Source: Lentzea sp. (lineage in GTDB: Bacteria > Actinomycetota > Actinomycetes > Mycobacteriales > Pseudonocardiaceae). Taken from it: a stretch of 18,582 nucleotides of DNA. Below are positions 6,654-13,342 of this stretch, piece after piece. The translations under genes were made by a program, and so were the position numbers. The notes under the pieces were generated by a model, which searched no databases, was not told the DNA's origin, and worked only from the letters and a program-made list of their open reading frames with translations. Positions within the stretch are counted from its first letter, which is position 1. Every line of letters begins with the position of its first letter. Location of the stretch: the NCBI GenBank assembly GCA_030146905.1, contig JASLAV010001275.1:1-18582 (forward strand), read 5' to 3'.

Positions 6654-6989
6654 TCAACGGTTCGCGGCGTCGCGCCCGCGAGCGCCCGCCTTGGCCAGGC
6701 CACGGCTGATCATGTAACCGATGGCCAGGAAGGTGATGTAGCGCAACGCCTGCTCGGCGTTGAACGGGTCGGCGGTGTCGGCATCGCCGCTCACCATGAG
6801 CGCCGTGACCACGATCCCGGCGACCGCGGCGAGGAACACGAAGAACTCTGTGGTCTTGAACGATGGTTTCGTCTCCGCATCCGCTCGATGCATCGCGGGC
6901 GCGCCGGATGTGAGGTCGCCCGTCACCCTGCCACCCTGCAGTCCCGGAGTTCTGGGAACGCCGCCCACGGGACCTGTTGCGCTGGTCAT
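6654..6989 (-). CDS. Small two-helix membrane protein, function unknown
   Basis: A 111-residue protein: a Gly/Pro-rich N-terminus, KPSFKTTEF, and a membrane helix at about 48-66 (FFVFLAAVAGIVVTALMV). A short acidic loop (SGDADTADPFNAEQ) and a second helix at 81-97 (ALRYITFLAIGYMISRGLA) follow, then a basic tail. This is a common uncharacterised actinobacterial family. ATG 6989 has AGGAGG 6 nt upstream, which rules out the longer frame. The N-terminal RTPGLQGGRVTGD resembles the RTPGLEPGGGVTPGD of the DUF6480-like neighbour. A perfect stress-sigma-type promoter lies about 50 bp upstream. Confidence 0.8.
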   Translation of the reverse strand: MTSATGPVGGVPRTPGLQGGRVTGDLTSGAPAMHRADAETKPSFKTTEFFVFLAAVAGIVVTALMVSGDADTADPFNAEQALRYITFLAIGYMISRGLAKAGARGRDAANR

Positions 6990-7036
6990 GTCCGTCCTCC
7001 TGCCGAGATCGAAGGCATGTCGATGGTTTGCGGTAC

Positions 7037-7061
7037 GTACCCTTGCCTGAGCGACGCAAAC
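7037..7061 (-). promoter_or_regulatory. Candidate SigB/SigF-type stress promoter of the 111-aa membrane protein operon
   Basis: The minus strand reads GTTT (7061-7058), 15 nt, then GGGTAC (7042-7037). This exactly matches the GTTT-N14-16-GGGTA(C/T) consensus of actinobacterial stress sigma factors. The predicted leader is about 40 nt and carries the AGGAGG of the gene at 6989. Confidence 0.65.
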
Positions 7062-7265
7062 CGAGGTCCGCGATCCGGCGATGGCGCGGCAACTGGCGCG
7101 GCGGCGCCTCGAACACCCTCTCCTGACGTCGCAAGGCCGCCGGTTCGTGCGACCCGCATCCACCGGCCGGGCAAGTCCTGTCCCGCGGAGGAGCAGACCG
7201 GCGGGCATCCGCCGCTGGCCTTGCTCCTCGAGTGCCGACCTTCTTGGAGGTGGTGCTGGGTGGTT
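7062..7265. other. Intergenic, nothing recognised
   Basis: Between the stress promoter and the end of the SMR operon. The short frames here lack ribosome binding sites and family resemblance. No guanidine-type riboswitch or strong terminator was recognised. Confidence 0.5.
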
Positions 7266-7673
7266 CTAGATGCTGTGGGCCGCTTGTCCGTCGGCGCAGG
7301 CGCGCTCATGTGCCTGTCCCGAGGGCTTGGGGCGATCTGCGAGCTTGAGCCAGATGACACCGCCGATGATGACGGCCAGCCATCCTGCCTTGGCGGGCGT
7401 GAGGGTTTCGTCGAAGAAGACCGGGCCGAGCAGCGCGGCTCCGACGGCGCCGATTCCGGCCCAGACGGCGTAGCCGATGCTGACCTCGATGGTGCGCAGA
7501 GCGAGGCTGAGTGCCCACAGGGTCAGCAGGAAGAAGACCACGGCGACGATCGACCACGACCAGACGGAGAAGCCGTGGCTGCCGCCGACGGAGAGGGCGT
7601 AGCCGATCTCGAAGGCTCCGGCCAGGAGCAGGGTGAGCCAGGCCGTGCGGGAGTTGTGGGGCTGTGTCGGCAT
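7266..7673 (-). CDS. SMR-family multidrug/guanidinium-type transporter, subunit 1
   Basis: A 135-residue four-helix transporter of the small multidrug resistance family (EmrE/SugE/YkkD type), which exchanges protons for cationic compounds as a dimer. The essential membrane glutamate is Glu22 in AGAFEIGYALS. LWALSLALRTIEVSIGYAVWAGIGAVGAALLG (52-83) is the conserved helix 2-3 region, and FFDETLTPAKAGWLAVIIGGVIWLKL the helix 4 region. A hydrophilic tail of about 25 residues extends beyond the usual length of about 105-110. ATG 7673 has GGAGGAA upstream. It is the last gene of the MerR-divergent operon, 40 nt after its partner SMR gene, which suggests a heterodimeric pair like YkkCD or EbrAB. Confidence 0.92.
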   Translation of the reverse strand: MPTQPHNSRTAWLTLLLAGAFEIGYALSVGGSHGFSVWSWSIVAVVFFLLTLWALSLALRTIEVSIGYAVWAGIGAVGAALLGPVFFDETLTPAKAGWLAVIIGGVIWLKLADRPKPSGQAHERACADGQAAHSI

Positions 7674-7713
7674 TTCGTGTTCCTCCAAGTGAGTCAGGAG
7701 TGGGAGCGACGAG

Positions 7714-8034
7714 TCACGCCGCGTTGGTGAGCTGCAGGCCGACGACCCCGCCGATGACGAGCGCGATGCCGATGGCTTTGCGCCACGTGAGCCGCTGGCC
7801 GAACACCAGGGCGCCGAGCAGGGTGATGCCGACGCCGGCGAGCGAGGTCCACAGGGCGTAGCCGACGCCGACGGCGAAGGTGAGCAGGGCGCGGCTGAGG
7901 AAGTAGGTGGCGAGCCCGCCGGTGAGGAGTGTGGCGGCGGTCCAGCCGCGGTGGGTGAAGCCTTGAGCCTTGCCTGCGCAGATCGCCACGGCCGTCTCGA
8001 AGACGACTGCGATGGCCAGGTGGAGCCAGTGCAT
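7714..8034 (-). CDS. SMR-family transporter, subunit 2
   Basis: A 106-residue four-helix SMR protein. The conserved glutamate is Glu13 in AVVFETAVAICAG. YFLSRALLTFAVGVGYALWTSLAGVGITLLG covers helices 2-3 and FGQRLTWRKAIGIALVIGGVVGLQL helix 4. It lacks the tail of its partner, so the two genes are not simple copies; paired SMR genes often have opposite membrane topology. ATG 8034 is preceded by AAAGGAA. The start is about 10 nt after the deaminase stop, so the two are tightly coupled. Substrate cannot be inferred from sequence alone. Confidence 0.92.
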   Translation of the reverse strand: MHWLHLAIAVVFETAVAICAGKAQGFTHRGWTAATLLTGGLATYFLSRALLTFAVGVGYALWTSLAGVGITLLGALVFGQRLTWRKAIGIALVIGGVVGLQLTNAA

Positions 8035-8044
8035 GGTGTTCCTT

Positions 8045-8548
8045 TCAGAGGGCAGGGGTGCTGCCTGTGGGAAGCGGGAGGTCGTGACGTCGCAAGAAGT
8101 GGGCGAAGGGGGCGAGGTGCCCGGGAACCGGCCGGTGTTCGGCCCGGTCGCGCAGCGACTTCTGGGCCGGGGTCGGTGCCGCGCCACCGCGGTAGTCGAA
8201 GCCCCAGGCGGCGGCGGTGTCCTGGTCGACGGCGTAGATGACGTGCCGGATGCCGTGGTCGGCGGCGAACCGGTAACACAGGAGGCAGGGTTCGCCGGTG
8301 GCCAGCAGAGTTGCGCCTGTGAGAGCTGCTGGTTCGAGGTCGGTCGCAAGCGTGCGGATGGCCACGATCTCGGCGTGCGCCGTGGGGTCGCCGGTGTGGC
8401 GGACCTCGTTCACGCCGTAAGCCGATACCCGGCCGCTCGTGGTGACGACCACCCCGACGAACGGCAGCCCGCCCTGCTCGACGTGATCACAGGCGTACGT
8501 GACGGCATCGGTGAGCAACTGGTCCAGGTCGATGTCGTGGGAGTTCAT
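8045..8548 (-). CDS. Zinc-dependent nucleoside/nucleobase deaminase (CMP/dCMP deaminase fold)
   Basis: A 167-residue member of the cytidine/deoxycytidylate deaminase superfamily, closest in layout to the guanine deaminase/TadA/riboflavin-deaminase branch. The zinc ligands are His58 in HAE (58-60, Glu60 as proton shuttle) and Cys88/Cys91 in EPCLLC. The family's TGDPTAHAE segment is present. This fold hydrolyses an amino group from a heterocycle; which substrate is unknown. The start ATG 8548 overlaps the TGA of the upstream dsbA-like gene (ATGA), indicating coupled translation. The longer open frame upstream is a shadow of the dsbA-like gene. Sitting between a DsbA-like protein and two exporters, it could modify a toxic compound, but that is inference. 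Confidence 0.88.
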   Translation of the reverse strand: MNSHDIDLDQLLTDAVTYACDHVEQGGLPFVGVVVTTSGRVSAYGVNEVRHTGDPTAHAEIVAIRTLATDLEPAALTGATLLATGEPCLLCYRFAADHGIRHVIYAVDQDTAAAWGFDYRGGAAPTPAQKSLRDRAEHRPVPGHLAPFAHFLRRHDLPLPTGSTPAL

Positions 8549-9147
8549 GCGACGGACCTGGCGGTGTGGTGGTCGAGCGCGCGGACGATCATGTCCTCGG
8601 TCGCGACACCCTCGATCCTCGTGGAGCCGATGACGATGGTCGGCACGACCCGGATGCCCTGATGAACGGACTCCTCCAGGGCCATCCGGTGCCGGAGGGC
8701 GTAGGTGTCGTCGTCCAGCGCGCTGAGGTGGTCGGCGGCGTCCAGGCCGACGTCGGCGGCGAGGCCGGCCAGCACCTCCCGGTTGCCGATGTCGCGGTCT
8801 TCCTGGAAGAAGGCCGTCATGACGCGGCGGTGGTAGGCGCGGGCGACGCCGTGGTCGGCCGCGTGGAGGCTGCCGCGGAAAGCGGCAGCGGTGTAGGGCT
8901 GCGGCGAGATGGACGGCAAGGTCATCGGAACCCGGTGACGGCGCGCCATCGGGTAGACGGCTCGTGCCCAGATGTCCGGCAGGTAGGGCTCTTCCGGTCG
9001 CAGGGTCGGTGCCGGGTAGGGCCGAAGCTCGTGTGCGTGGTGAACGACCTCGACGTCGCCGCGGCCGGAGATGGCGCGTTCGACGAGTTCGTCGGCGATC
9101 AAGCAGAACGGGCAGACGTAGTCCGACCACACATGGATTTTCTGCAT
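8545..9147 (-). CDS. DsbA/FrnE-like thioredoxin-fold oxidoreductase
   Basis: A 200-residue cytoplasmic-looking protein (no signal peptide) of the DsbA/2-hydroxychromene-2-carboxylate isomerase group. It has the active-site CPFC at 12-15 after the first strand (IHVWSDYVCPFC), a helical insertion, and the cis-proline loop in RVVPTIVIG (Pro169). FrnE-like relatives act as disulfide oxidoreductases, or as isomerases in polyketide or aromatic pathways; the exact role is open. ATG 9147 is preferred over ATG 9153 because AGGAG abuts the latter directly but is 6 nt from the former. It is the first gene of the operon divergent from merR. Confidence 0.88.
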   Translation of the reverse strand: MQKIHVWSDYVCPFCLIADELVERAISGRGDVEVVHHAHELRPYPAPTLRPEEPYLPDIWARAVYPMARRHRVPMTLPSISPQPYTAAAFRGSLHAADHGVARAYHRRVMTAFFQEDRDIGNREVLAGLAADVGLDAADHLSALDDDTYALRHRMALEESVHQGIRVVPTIVIGSTRIEGVATEDMIVRALDHHTARSVA

Positions 9148-9153
9148 GGACAT

Positions 9154-9158
9154 CTCCT
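9154..9158 (-). promoter_or_regulatory. Ribosome binding site deciding the DsbA-like start
   Basis: Minus-strand AGGAG lies directly before ATG 9153 (spacing 0, not usable) and 6 nt before ATG 9147 (optimal). Confidence 0.6.
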
Positions 9159-9202
9159 GGTGAGGATCGCGCTCTGTCGGCGCGGCCTCACAAGGGTGGA
9201 AC

Positions 9203-9217
9203 TTGACACCAATGTCA
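9203..9217. promoter_or_regulatory. MerR operator candidate (TTGACACCAATGTCA)
   Basis: An inverted repeat TGACA-N4-TGTCA (9204-9208/9213-9217). Its left arm overlaps a -35-like TTGACA. It lies in the divergent region, 44 nt before the merR start. TTGACAC..TGTCA dyads are typical of MerR-family sites. I could not fit a convincing -10 in either direction. Confidence 0.55.
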
Positions 9218-9260
9218 GATGCAAGACTCAGCGCGAGGTCAAGTCACGTGAGGAGGAGTC

Positions 9261-9692
9261 GTGCGCATCGGTGAACTGTCGCGGGCCAGCGGCGTCAGCA
9301 CCCGTTCCTTGCGCTACTACGAGAGTCAGGGGCTCATCCGCTCCACGCGACCCACGGGAGGATGGCGGGACTTCGACCCGTCGATGATCGAACGGGTCGT
9401 GATGATCCAGCACCTGCTGGCCGCCGGCCTGTCCAGTTTCACCATCGGCGAGTTGCTCCCGTGCCTGGACGCGGCCCCGGAGGAGAGAACCGGTGTCATG
9501 GAGGCGCTGCTGGAGCAGGAGGTCCACCGGCTCGAGGTCAAGCGGCGCGACATCGATCGCGAACTCGACGTGCTGCAAACGCTCCGGCGAGACCTCAGCG
9601 AACCTCCACGTGCCGACCTCCGGGAGTCGCGGAGCTCGACCGCCGAGCCCAAGGCGGAAACCGATCAAGGTTCCTGGGGTTCGTCACAGTAA
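9261..9692 (+). CDS. MerR-family transcriptional regulator
   Basis: A 143-residue regulator. The N-terminal winged helix reads MRIGELSRASGVSTRSLRYYESQGLI (1-26), followed by the wing RSTRPTGGWRDF and helices through about residue 70. A long dimerisation helix (EALLEQEVHRLEVKRRDIDRELDVLQTLR, about 81-109) and a short polar tail complete it. There is no metal-binding cysteine pattern, so it is more like drug- or small-molecule-responsive MerR proteins. The GTG start has AGGAGGAG just upstream. It is divergent from the dsbA-deaminase-SMR-SMR operon and is its likely controller through the dyad at 9203-9217. Confidence 0.9.
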   Translation: MRIGELSRASGVSTRSLRYYESQGLIRSTRPTGGWRDFDPSMIERVVMIQHLLAAGLSSFTIGELLPCLDAAPEERTGVMEALLEQEVHRLEVKRRDIDRELDVLQTLRRDLSEPPRADLRESRSSTAEPKAETDQGSWGSSQ

Positions 9693-9897
9693 GTGTCGGC
9701 GTTGTCACCTGCCGACTGCTATCGACCGCTTGCCCGGCGAGGCGGCGGCACGGAGCACTGGTTGCGGCTTCGGATCCGCGCGCGGTTCTCGAACCGTCCG
9801 AGGCTCTGCAGCAGCAAGATCATGACCTTTGAGTTCCACCGTTCAGTCGTGATCGCATGCGCAGCGGAAATGCAGCTGCTGGCCGGTGCGGCGTCGG

Positions 9898-11112
9898 CTA
9901 CTTCTTGTTCTTGACTGGTGGCTGCGGCTTGTCGTTCTGCTTCTTCGCGCCCGGCTCCGCAGCCGGTCCCTGCGCGGCTGGTGGCTGCGCCACCTCCGGT
10001 ACGGCCTGAACGGGGATGACGGTGTCGGCCTGGGTGGCGGGTTGCTGAGCGGTCGTCACGGGTGCGGCGGTCTGGGGTGGTGCGCTGGATGTGGGGGTTG
10101 CCGAGCTGGAAGACGTGGTGGTCGGGGAGGTGTCCGGCGCAGGTGCGGAGTTCACCGGTTGGGCGCCGGGTGTGATCGCCCACGCGATGCTGACCGCGCC
10201 CAACAGCGCCGCCGCCGAGGTGAGGAGCGCCTTGCGCGGCATCCGCGCCGACCGCGGCGCCTCGACCGGAGCCGTTGCCGCGGCGTAGGCGGAGGTCGAC
10301 GGGGTGTCATCGGCGGGGTTCGCCTGAAGGGCGCGGGCGCAGTCGACGGCGGTCGGCCGCTGCTCGGGGTCGGAGGTGGTCATCGACGACAGCAGGTTGA
10401 CCAGGTCGGCCGGCAGGTGCTCGGGGATCGCGGGGGAGCGGTGCAGGCGGGCTACCGCGGCCTCGACCTCGCTGCCGGGGTACTCGCGGTGGCCGGTGAG
10501 GCACTCAAGGAGCACCAGGCCGAGGGCGTAGATGTCGGCGGGGTGGTCGACGTCGGTGCCGCGCACCTGTTCGGGGGCGAGGTAGGCGGCGGTGCCGACC
10601 ATCTGGTCGGTGCGGGTCAGCCTGGTCGCACCGGGCAGGTGGGCCAAGCCGAAGTCGGCCAGGTACGGCCTGTCGTGGGCGTCGAGCAGGATGTTGGACG
10701 GCTTGATGTCGCGATGCACCACGCCTTGGGCGTGCACATAAGCCAGAGCCTCGGCCAAGTCCGCACCCAACCGGCGTACCTGCTGCGCCGACAACGAGCC
10801 GTCAGTGATCTCCGTGCGGAGGGTGCGCCCCTCGATCAGCCGCATCACCAGGAACGGCGTGTCATCATCTCCGGTTCCGGCGTCGTGGACCGGCACCAGA
10901 CCGGGGTGCGACAGCTTGGCCAGCGTGCGGATCTCGGCCTTGAACCTGTGCTTGGCCGTGTCGTCCCACCCCGGCCGGAAGACCTTGACCGCCACCTCGC
11001 GGCGCAGCACGGTGTCCTCGGCGCGGTAGACCTCCGCCATCCCGCCGGAACCCACCGTGTCCAGCAGCCGGTAGCGGTCCGCCAGCAGGCTGTTGTTCAC
11101 CGTCAGTGACAC
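9898..11112 (-). CDS. PknB-type Ser/Thr protein kinase with a single membrane helix, no PASTA domains
   Basis: A 404-residue eukaryotic-type kinase that phosphorylates Ser/Thr on proteins. The kinase domain is about 14-262: glycine loop [10 protein letters not shown] (20-29), Lys43 in VAVKVF, catalytic HRDIKPSN (133-140, Asp135), DFG (153-155), [10 protein letters not shown] (173-182) and DIYALG. An Ala/Pro-rich juxtamembrane segment leads to a membrane helix at about 295-314 ([19 protein letters not shown]). A short Thr/Ser/Pro-rich extracellular tail ends in a lysine-rich motif ([17 protein letters not shown]). The start is GTG 11112, with GGAGG 8 nt upstream; the frame continues further but is non-family. 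PASTA repeats are absent, so it probably does not sense muropeptides. It stands alone. Confidence 0.92.
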   Translation of the reverse strand: MSLTVNNSLLADRYRLLDTVGSGGMAEVYRAEDTVLRREVAVKVFRPGWDDTAKHRFKAEIRTLAKLSHPGLVPVHDAGTGDDDTPFLVMRLIEGRTLRTEITDGSLSAQQVRRLGADLAEALAYVHAQGVVHRDIKPSNILLDAHDRPYLADFGLAHLPGATRLTRTDQMVGTAAYLAPEQVRGTDVDHPADIYALGLVLLECLTGHREYPGSEVEAAVARLHRSPAIPEHLPADLVNLLSSMTTSDPEQRPTAVDCARALQANPADDTPSTSAYAAATAPVEAPRSARMPRKALLTSAAALLGAVSIAWAITPGAQPVNSAPAPDTSPTTTSSSSATPTSSAPPQTAAPVTTAQQPATQADTVIPVQAVPEVAQPPAAQGPAAEPGAKKQNDKPQPPVKNKK

Positions 11113-11165
11113 CGCCACACCCTCCAACGTCCAACGCGACACTTTCGGGTGCCCTTGCTGTGGGA

Positions 11166-11178
11166 ACGTGAAACACGT
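11166..11178. promoter_or_regulatory. Inverted repeat ACGTG-AAA-CACGT upstream of the kinase gene
   Basis: A perfect 5-bp dyad with a 3-nt spacer, about 54-66 bp before the kinase start codon. Position suggests an operator or promoter element, but no regulator is identified and it could be chance. Confidence 0.3.
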
Positions 11179-11199
11179 GGGGCACCGGGTGCGTCCGTG

Positions 11200-11490
11200 A
11201 CTTCGACCGGAGGACAGGGCGTTCGTCGCCGCCTTGCTTGTGCCCTTGGCCCGCGGGAGGTTGCGCCGGATCCGGCTGCTGGTCAGCCCGGACACGGTGT
11301 TGAGGTGGCATCGAGACGTGATGAAGCGTCGTCATGCCCGTGCGAGCGTGAACCGGGCGCCTGGACGCGCAACTGGGGATCGCGGTCGCTGCCTCCACCG
11401 TGCGGGAGATCCTCAAGACTGCCGGCGTCGGTCCGGCCCGCGCCGGACAACCGATACGTGGAAAGACTTCGCAGCCAAGTGCCCGACCGC
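11200..11490 (+). pseudogene. Transposase/integrase-core (IS3/IS481-like) remnant
   Basis: Broken coding sequence in at least two plus frames. One frame reads LARGRLRRIRLLVSPDTVLRWHRDVMKRRHARAS (about 11249-11350), the helix-turn-helix part of DDE integrase-type transposases. Another reads LGIAVAASTVREILKTAGVGPA (about 11371-11435), the conserved block that normally sits some 45 residues further on. Further sequence in the first frame (TTDTWKDFAAKC, about 11450-11482) matches the start of the catalytic domain. The intervening arginine-rich segment is deleted and the DDE domain is missing. No terminal inverted repeats or target duplication could be recognised. Confidence 0.7.
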
Positions 11491-11530
11491 TACAAGTGCG
11501 ACTGCTGCCGGTTCAAGGGGGACTTGAGCC

Positions 11531-11870
11531 CCCGCGTGTAGCAAGCGTGCGCGGTTTGTGTGCTCACGCGCTATTGGATGGCTCAACTGCCGACGCTCGT
11601 CATCGGTGAAAATAATGGGCACGACTATCGCAGAAGGCATACCACCCCGTATCCACTGAAGAAGATTTGAAGACTCACGACACCAGAAGTAGTGATATCA
11701 AGCCTGGGTGAGTACCTGGCCGCGAAGAAACGCCAGACCTGGGCTTGCCGCGCGTGATCTTCAATCCCACAGGCGAGAAGCTCCTGCGTCTGATCTACGA
11801 CAACCGTTCATCGGCATGGACGCTGAGCCGGACGCCGCAGCCGAGCATCTGGTGCCCTTGGGAGAGATGC
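11531..11870. other. Gene-poor stretch of lower GC
   Basis: No intact gene. 11580-11710 is visibly AT-richer than the surroundings. From about 11752 two plus frames contain protein-like stretches (RVIFNPTGEKLLRLIYDN near 11754-11807, then MDAEPDAAAEHLVPLGEMLRA near 11816-11878) that would join by a frameshift. They may be a relic of an unidentified gene. Confidence 0.4.
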
Positions 11871-11908
11871 TGAGGGCGAAGCCCGAGCCCTTCAGGGCTT
11901 CGCCCTCA
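11871..11908 (-). terminator. Terminator after the DoxX-like gene
   Basis: TGAGGGCGAAGCCC (11871-11884) is perfectly complementary to GGGCTTCGCCCTCA (11895-11908): 14 bp with a 10-nt loop, directly after the minus-strand stop at 11913. Confidence 0.8.
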
Positions 11909-11912
11909 GACG

Positions 11913-12242
11913 TCACCACTGACTGACGAGTGAGGCGGCGGCGATTCCCAGGAACACAGCCGGATATGCGATGTTGCGCAGTACTTTCCGCTGTACGTGC
12001 AGCGCCACTGCCCCGACGAAGAACAACGTCAACCCGCCCGCCGCGGCGACACCGACGTGAGGCACCCCGGCGAGCCCGGCGGCCAGGCCCAAGGCTCCGG
12101 CTGCCTTGAGCACGCCGAGCGGCAGGATCCATTTGGAAGGAATGTCGAGCTTCTTCGTGTTGTTCCGCACGAATTCGGCGCCCGCGAAGTCTGCGGCGGC
12201 CGCGCCCGCGTTGAGTGCGATGGTGACCAGTTCGACGATCAT
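11913..12242 (-). CDS. DoxX-like four-helix membrane protein
   Basis: About 109 residues with four hydrophobic segments, a charged loop FVRNNTKKLDIPSKW between helices 1 and 2, and the family-like ILPLGVLKAAGALGLAAGLAG. This resembles the DoxX-like family of small actinobacterial membrane proteins, often next to regulators and linked to redox or thiosulfate metabolism in distant members; real function unknown. The start is either ATG 12242 or GTG 12248, and no strong Shine-Dalgarno separates them. It is divergent from a LysR gene across about 60 bp, so it is the probable target of that regulator. Confidence 0.8.
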   Translation of the reverse strand: MIVELVTIALNAGAAAADFAGAEFVRNNTKKLDIPSKWILPLGVLKAAGALGLAAGLAGVPHVGVAAAGGLTLFFVGAVALHVQRKVLRNIAYPAVFLGIAAASLVSQW

Positions 12243-12303
12243 GTCCACATCGTCTGCTCAGGAACTCGGGCCCGTCCAATACCTGCTGCCATAACCTCGT
12301 GGA

Positions 12304-13203
12304 ATGGACGTGGACACGAGGCTGCTGCGCTACTTCGCCGCCATCGCGGAGGAGGGCAGCCTCACGCGCGCGGCGCAACGCCTGTTCGTGTCGCAACCAG
12401 CATTGACCAAGCAACTCAAGCACCTGGAGTCCCAGCTGGGCGTGCGGCTGTTCACGAGGTCCAGCACGGGCATGACGCTGACCGGCGCGGGCCATGCGCT
12501 CGCCGCCCGTGTGCCGCCGGTGCTCGTGGCGTGGGACGAGGCGGTGGCCGAGACCAGGACCGCCGCCCGTGTGCTGCGCGTGGGGTTTCTGTCCAGCGCG
12601 GCGAACGAAGCGACTCAAGACATCGTCGCATCCTTCCGCGAGGGGCGTCCGGGCTGGCGGGTCGACATGCGGCAGTCACCGTGGTCGGATCCGACCGCGG
12701 GTCTCGCCACCGCGGAGGTGCCGGTTGCGCTGCTGCGCCTGCCTTTCCCAGGACAGAAGTCGTTCGGAGTGCGGTCCCTGTTCCGCGAACCTCGTTGTGT
12801 GGCCTTGCCTTCCACGCATCCGTTGGCGGGCCGCGACGAGATCGCTTTTGCTGAGTTGGTGCACGAGCCGGTCGTCGCCGCGCCGGGAGGCAAAGGGGAG
12901 TGGCGCGACCACTGGCTCGCGGTGTCCGAAAGGGACGATCGAGAAGTGTGCATCGGTGCGGTGACAGAGCAACCCGACGAGTTTCTGAGCGCGATCGCCC
13001 ACGGTTACGGCATCGCGCTGGTTCCGGCGTCAACCGCACGCTTCTACGCGCGGCCTGGTGTGGTGTACCGCCCGGTGACCGGCGTCAGTCCCAGTGAAGT
13101 GGGCGTGGCCTGGCAGCCGGACGCGGACGAGACCGTCGCCTACTTCGTCCGGTGTTGCGTCGCGCTGTCGGCCGGCAGTCATCACGGCGCTCGTTCTGGC
13201 TGA
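12304..13203 (+). CDS. LysR-family transcriptional regulator
   Basis: A 299-residue LTTR. The N-terminal winged helix spans about 4-63, with the recognition motif EEGSLTRAAQRLFVSQPALTKQLKHLESQLGVRLFTRSS. A linker helix leads to a periplasmic-binding-protein-like effector domain (about 91-285), with RVLRVGFLSSA as its first strand. LysR proteins usually bind T-N11-A sites in their divergent promoter and activate on a small-molecule inducer. The neighbouring divergent DoxX-like gene is the obvious candidate. No LysR box was identified with confidence in the 55-61-bp gap. The start ATG 12304 fits the family N-terminus (MDVDTRLLRYF). Confidence 0.92.
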   Translation: MDVDTRLLRYFAAIAEEGSLTRAAQRLFVSQPALTKQLKHLESQLGVRLFTRSSTGMTLTGAGHALAARVPPVLVAWDEAVAETRTAARVLRVGFLSSAANEATQDIVASFREGRPGWRVDMRQSPWSDPTAGLATAEVPVALLRLPFPGQKSFGVRSLFREPRCVALPSTHPLAGRDEIAFAELVHEPVVAAPGGKGEWRDHWLAVSERDDREVCIGAVTEQPDEFLSAIAHGYGIALVPASTARFYARPGVVYRPVTGVSPSEVGVAWQPDADETVAYFVRCCVALSAGSHHGARSG

Positions 13204-13214
13204 ACCCCTTGCAC

Positions 13215-13244
13215 GCGCTCGGGCGCGGCGCTGAGCCCGAACGC
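13215..13244. terminator. Hairpin between convergent LysR and MFS genes
   Basis: GCGCTCGGGC (13215-13224) pairs with GCCCGAACGC (13235-13244), a 10-bp stem with one mismatch and a 10-nt loop, 12 nt after the LysR stop. It is a plausible terminator for the LysR gene. Confidence 0.5.
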
Positions 13245-13342
13245 GTCCGAAGGTCCGATCGGCCGCGTTGATGTCGCTCGTGGGGGAATGGTTCCGGCGC
13301 GCGAGCCGTCGGCAGTTGTTCGTCACAGCAAGTGTGCCGCCA

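Noticed and set aside
7674..7713. Possible guanidine (ykkC-type) riboswitch near the SMR genes
   Set aside because: Spaces between the operon genes are too short, and nothing resembling the conserved riboswitch core was seen upstream of the operon at 9148-9260.
6540..7730. A 396-codon plus-strand open frame over the small membrane proteins and the first SMR gene
   Set aside because: It covers several well-supported minus-strand genes and their promoter, and its translation has no domain signal.
8549..9130. Upstream extension of the deaminase frame to 361 residues
   Set aside because: The extra N-terminal part is Arg/Pro-rich and overlaps the DsbA-like gene. The ATGA overlap at 8548 is the natural start.
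9886..11109. A 407-codon plus-strand open frame opposite the kinase gene
   Set aside because: Shadow of the kinase: Gly/Val/Arg-rich translation without motifs, while the opposite strand has every kinase motif.
11508..11540. GGTTCAA followed by a GGGGG/CCCCC hairpin, resembling a tRNA T-arm
   Set aside because: No acceptor, D or anticodon arms can be folded around it on either strand, so no tRNA is called.
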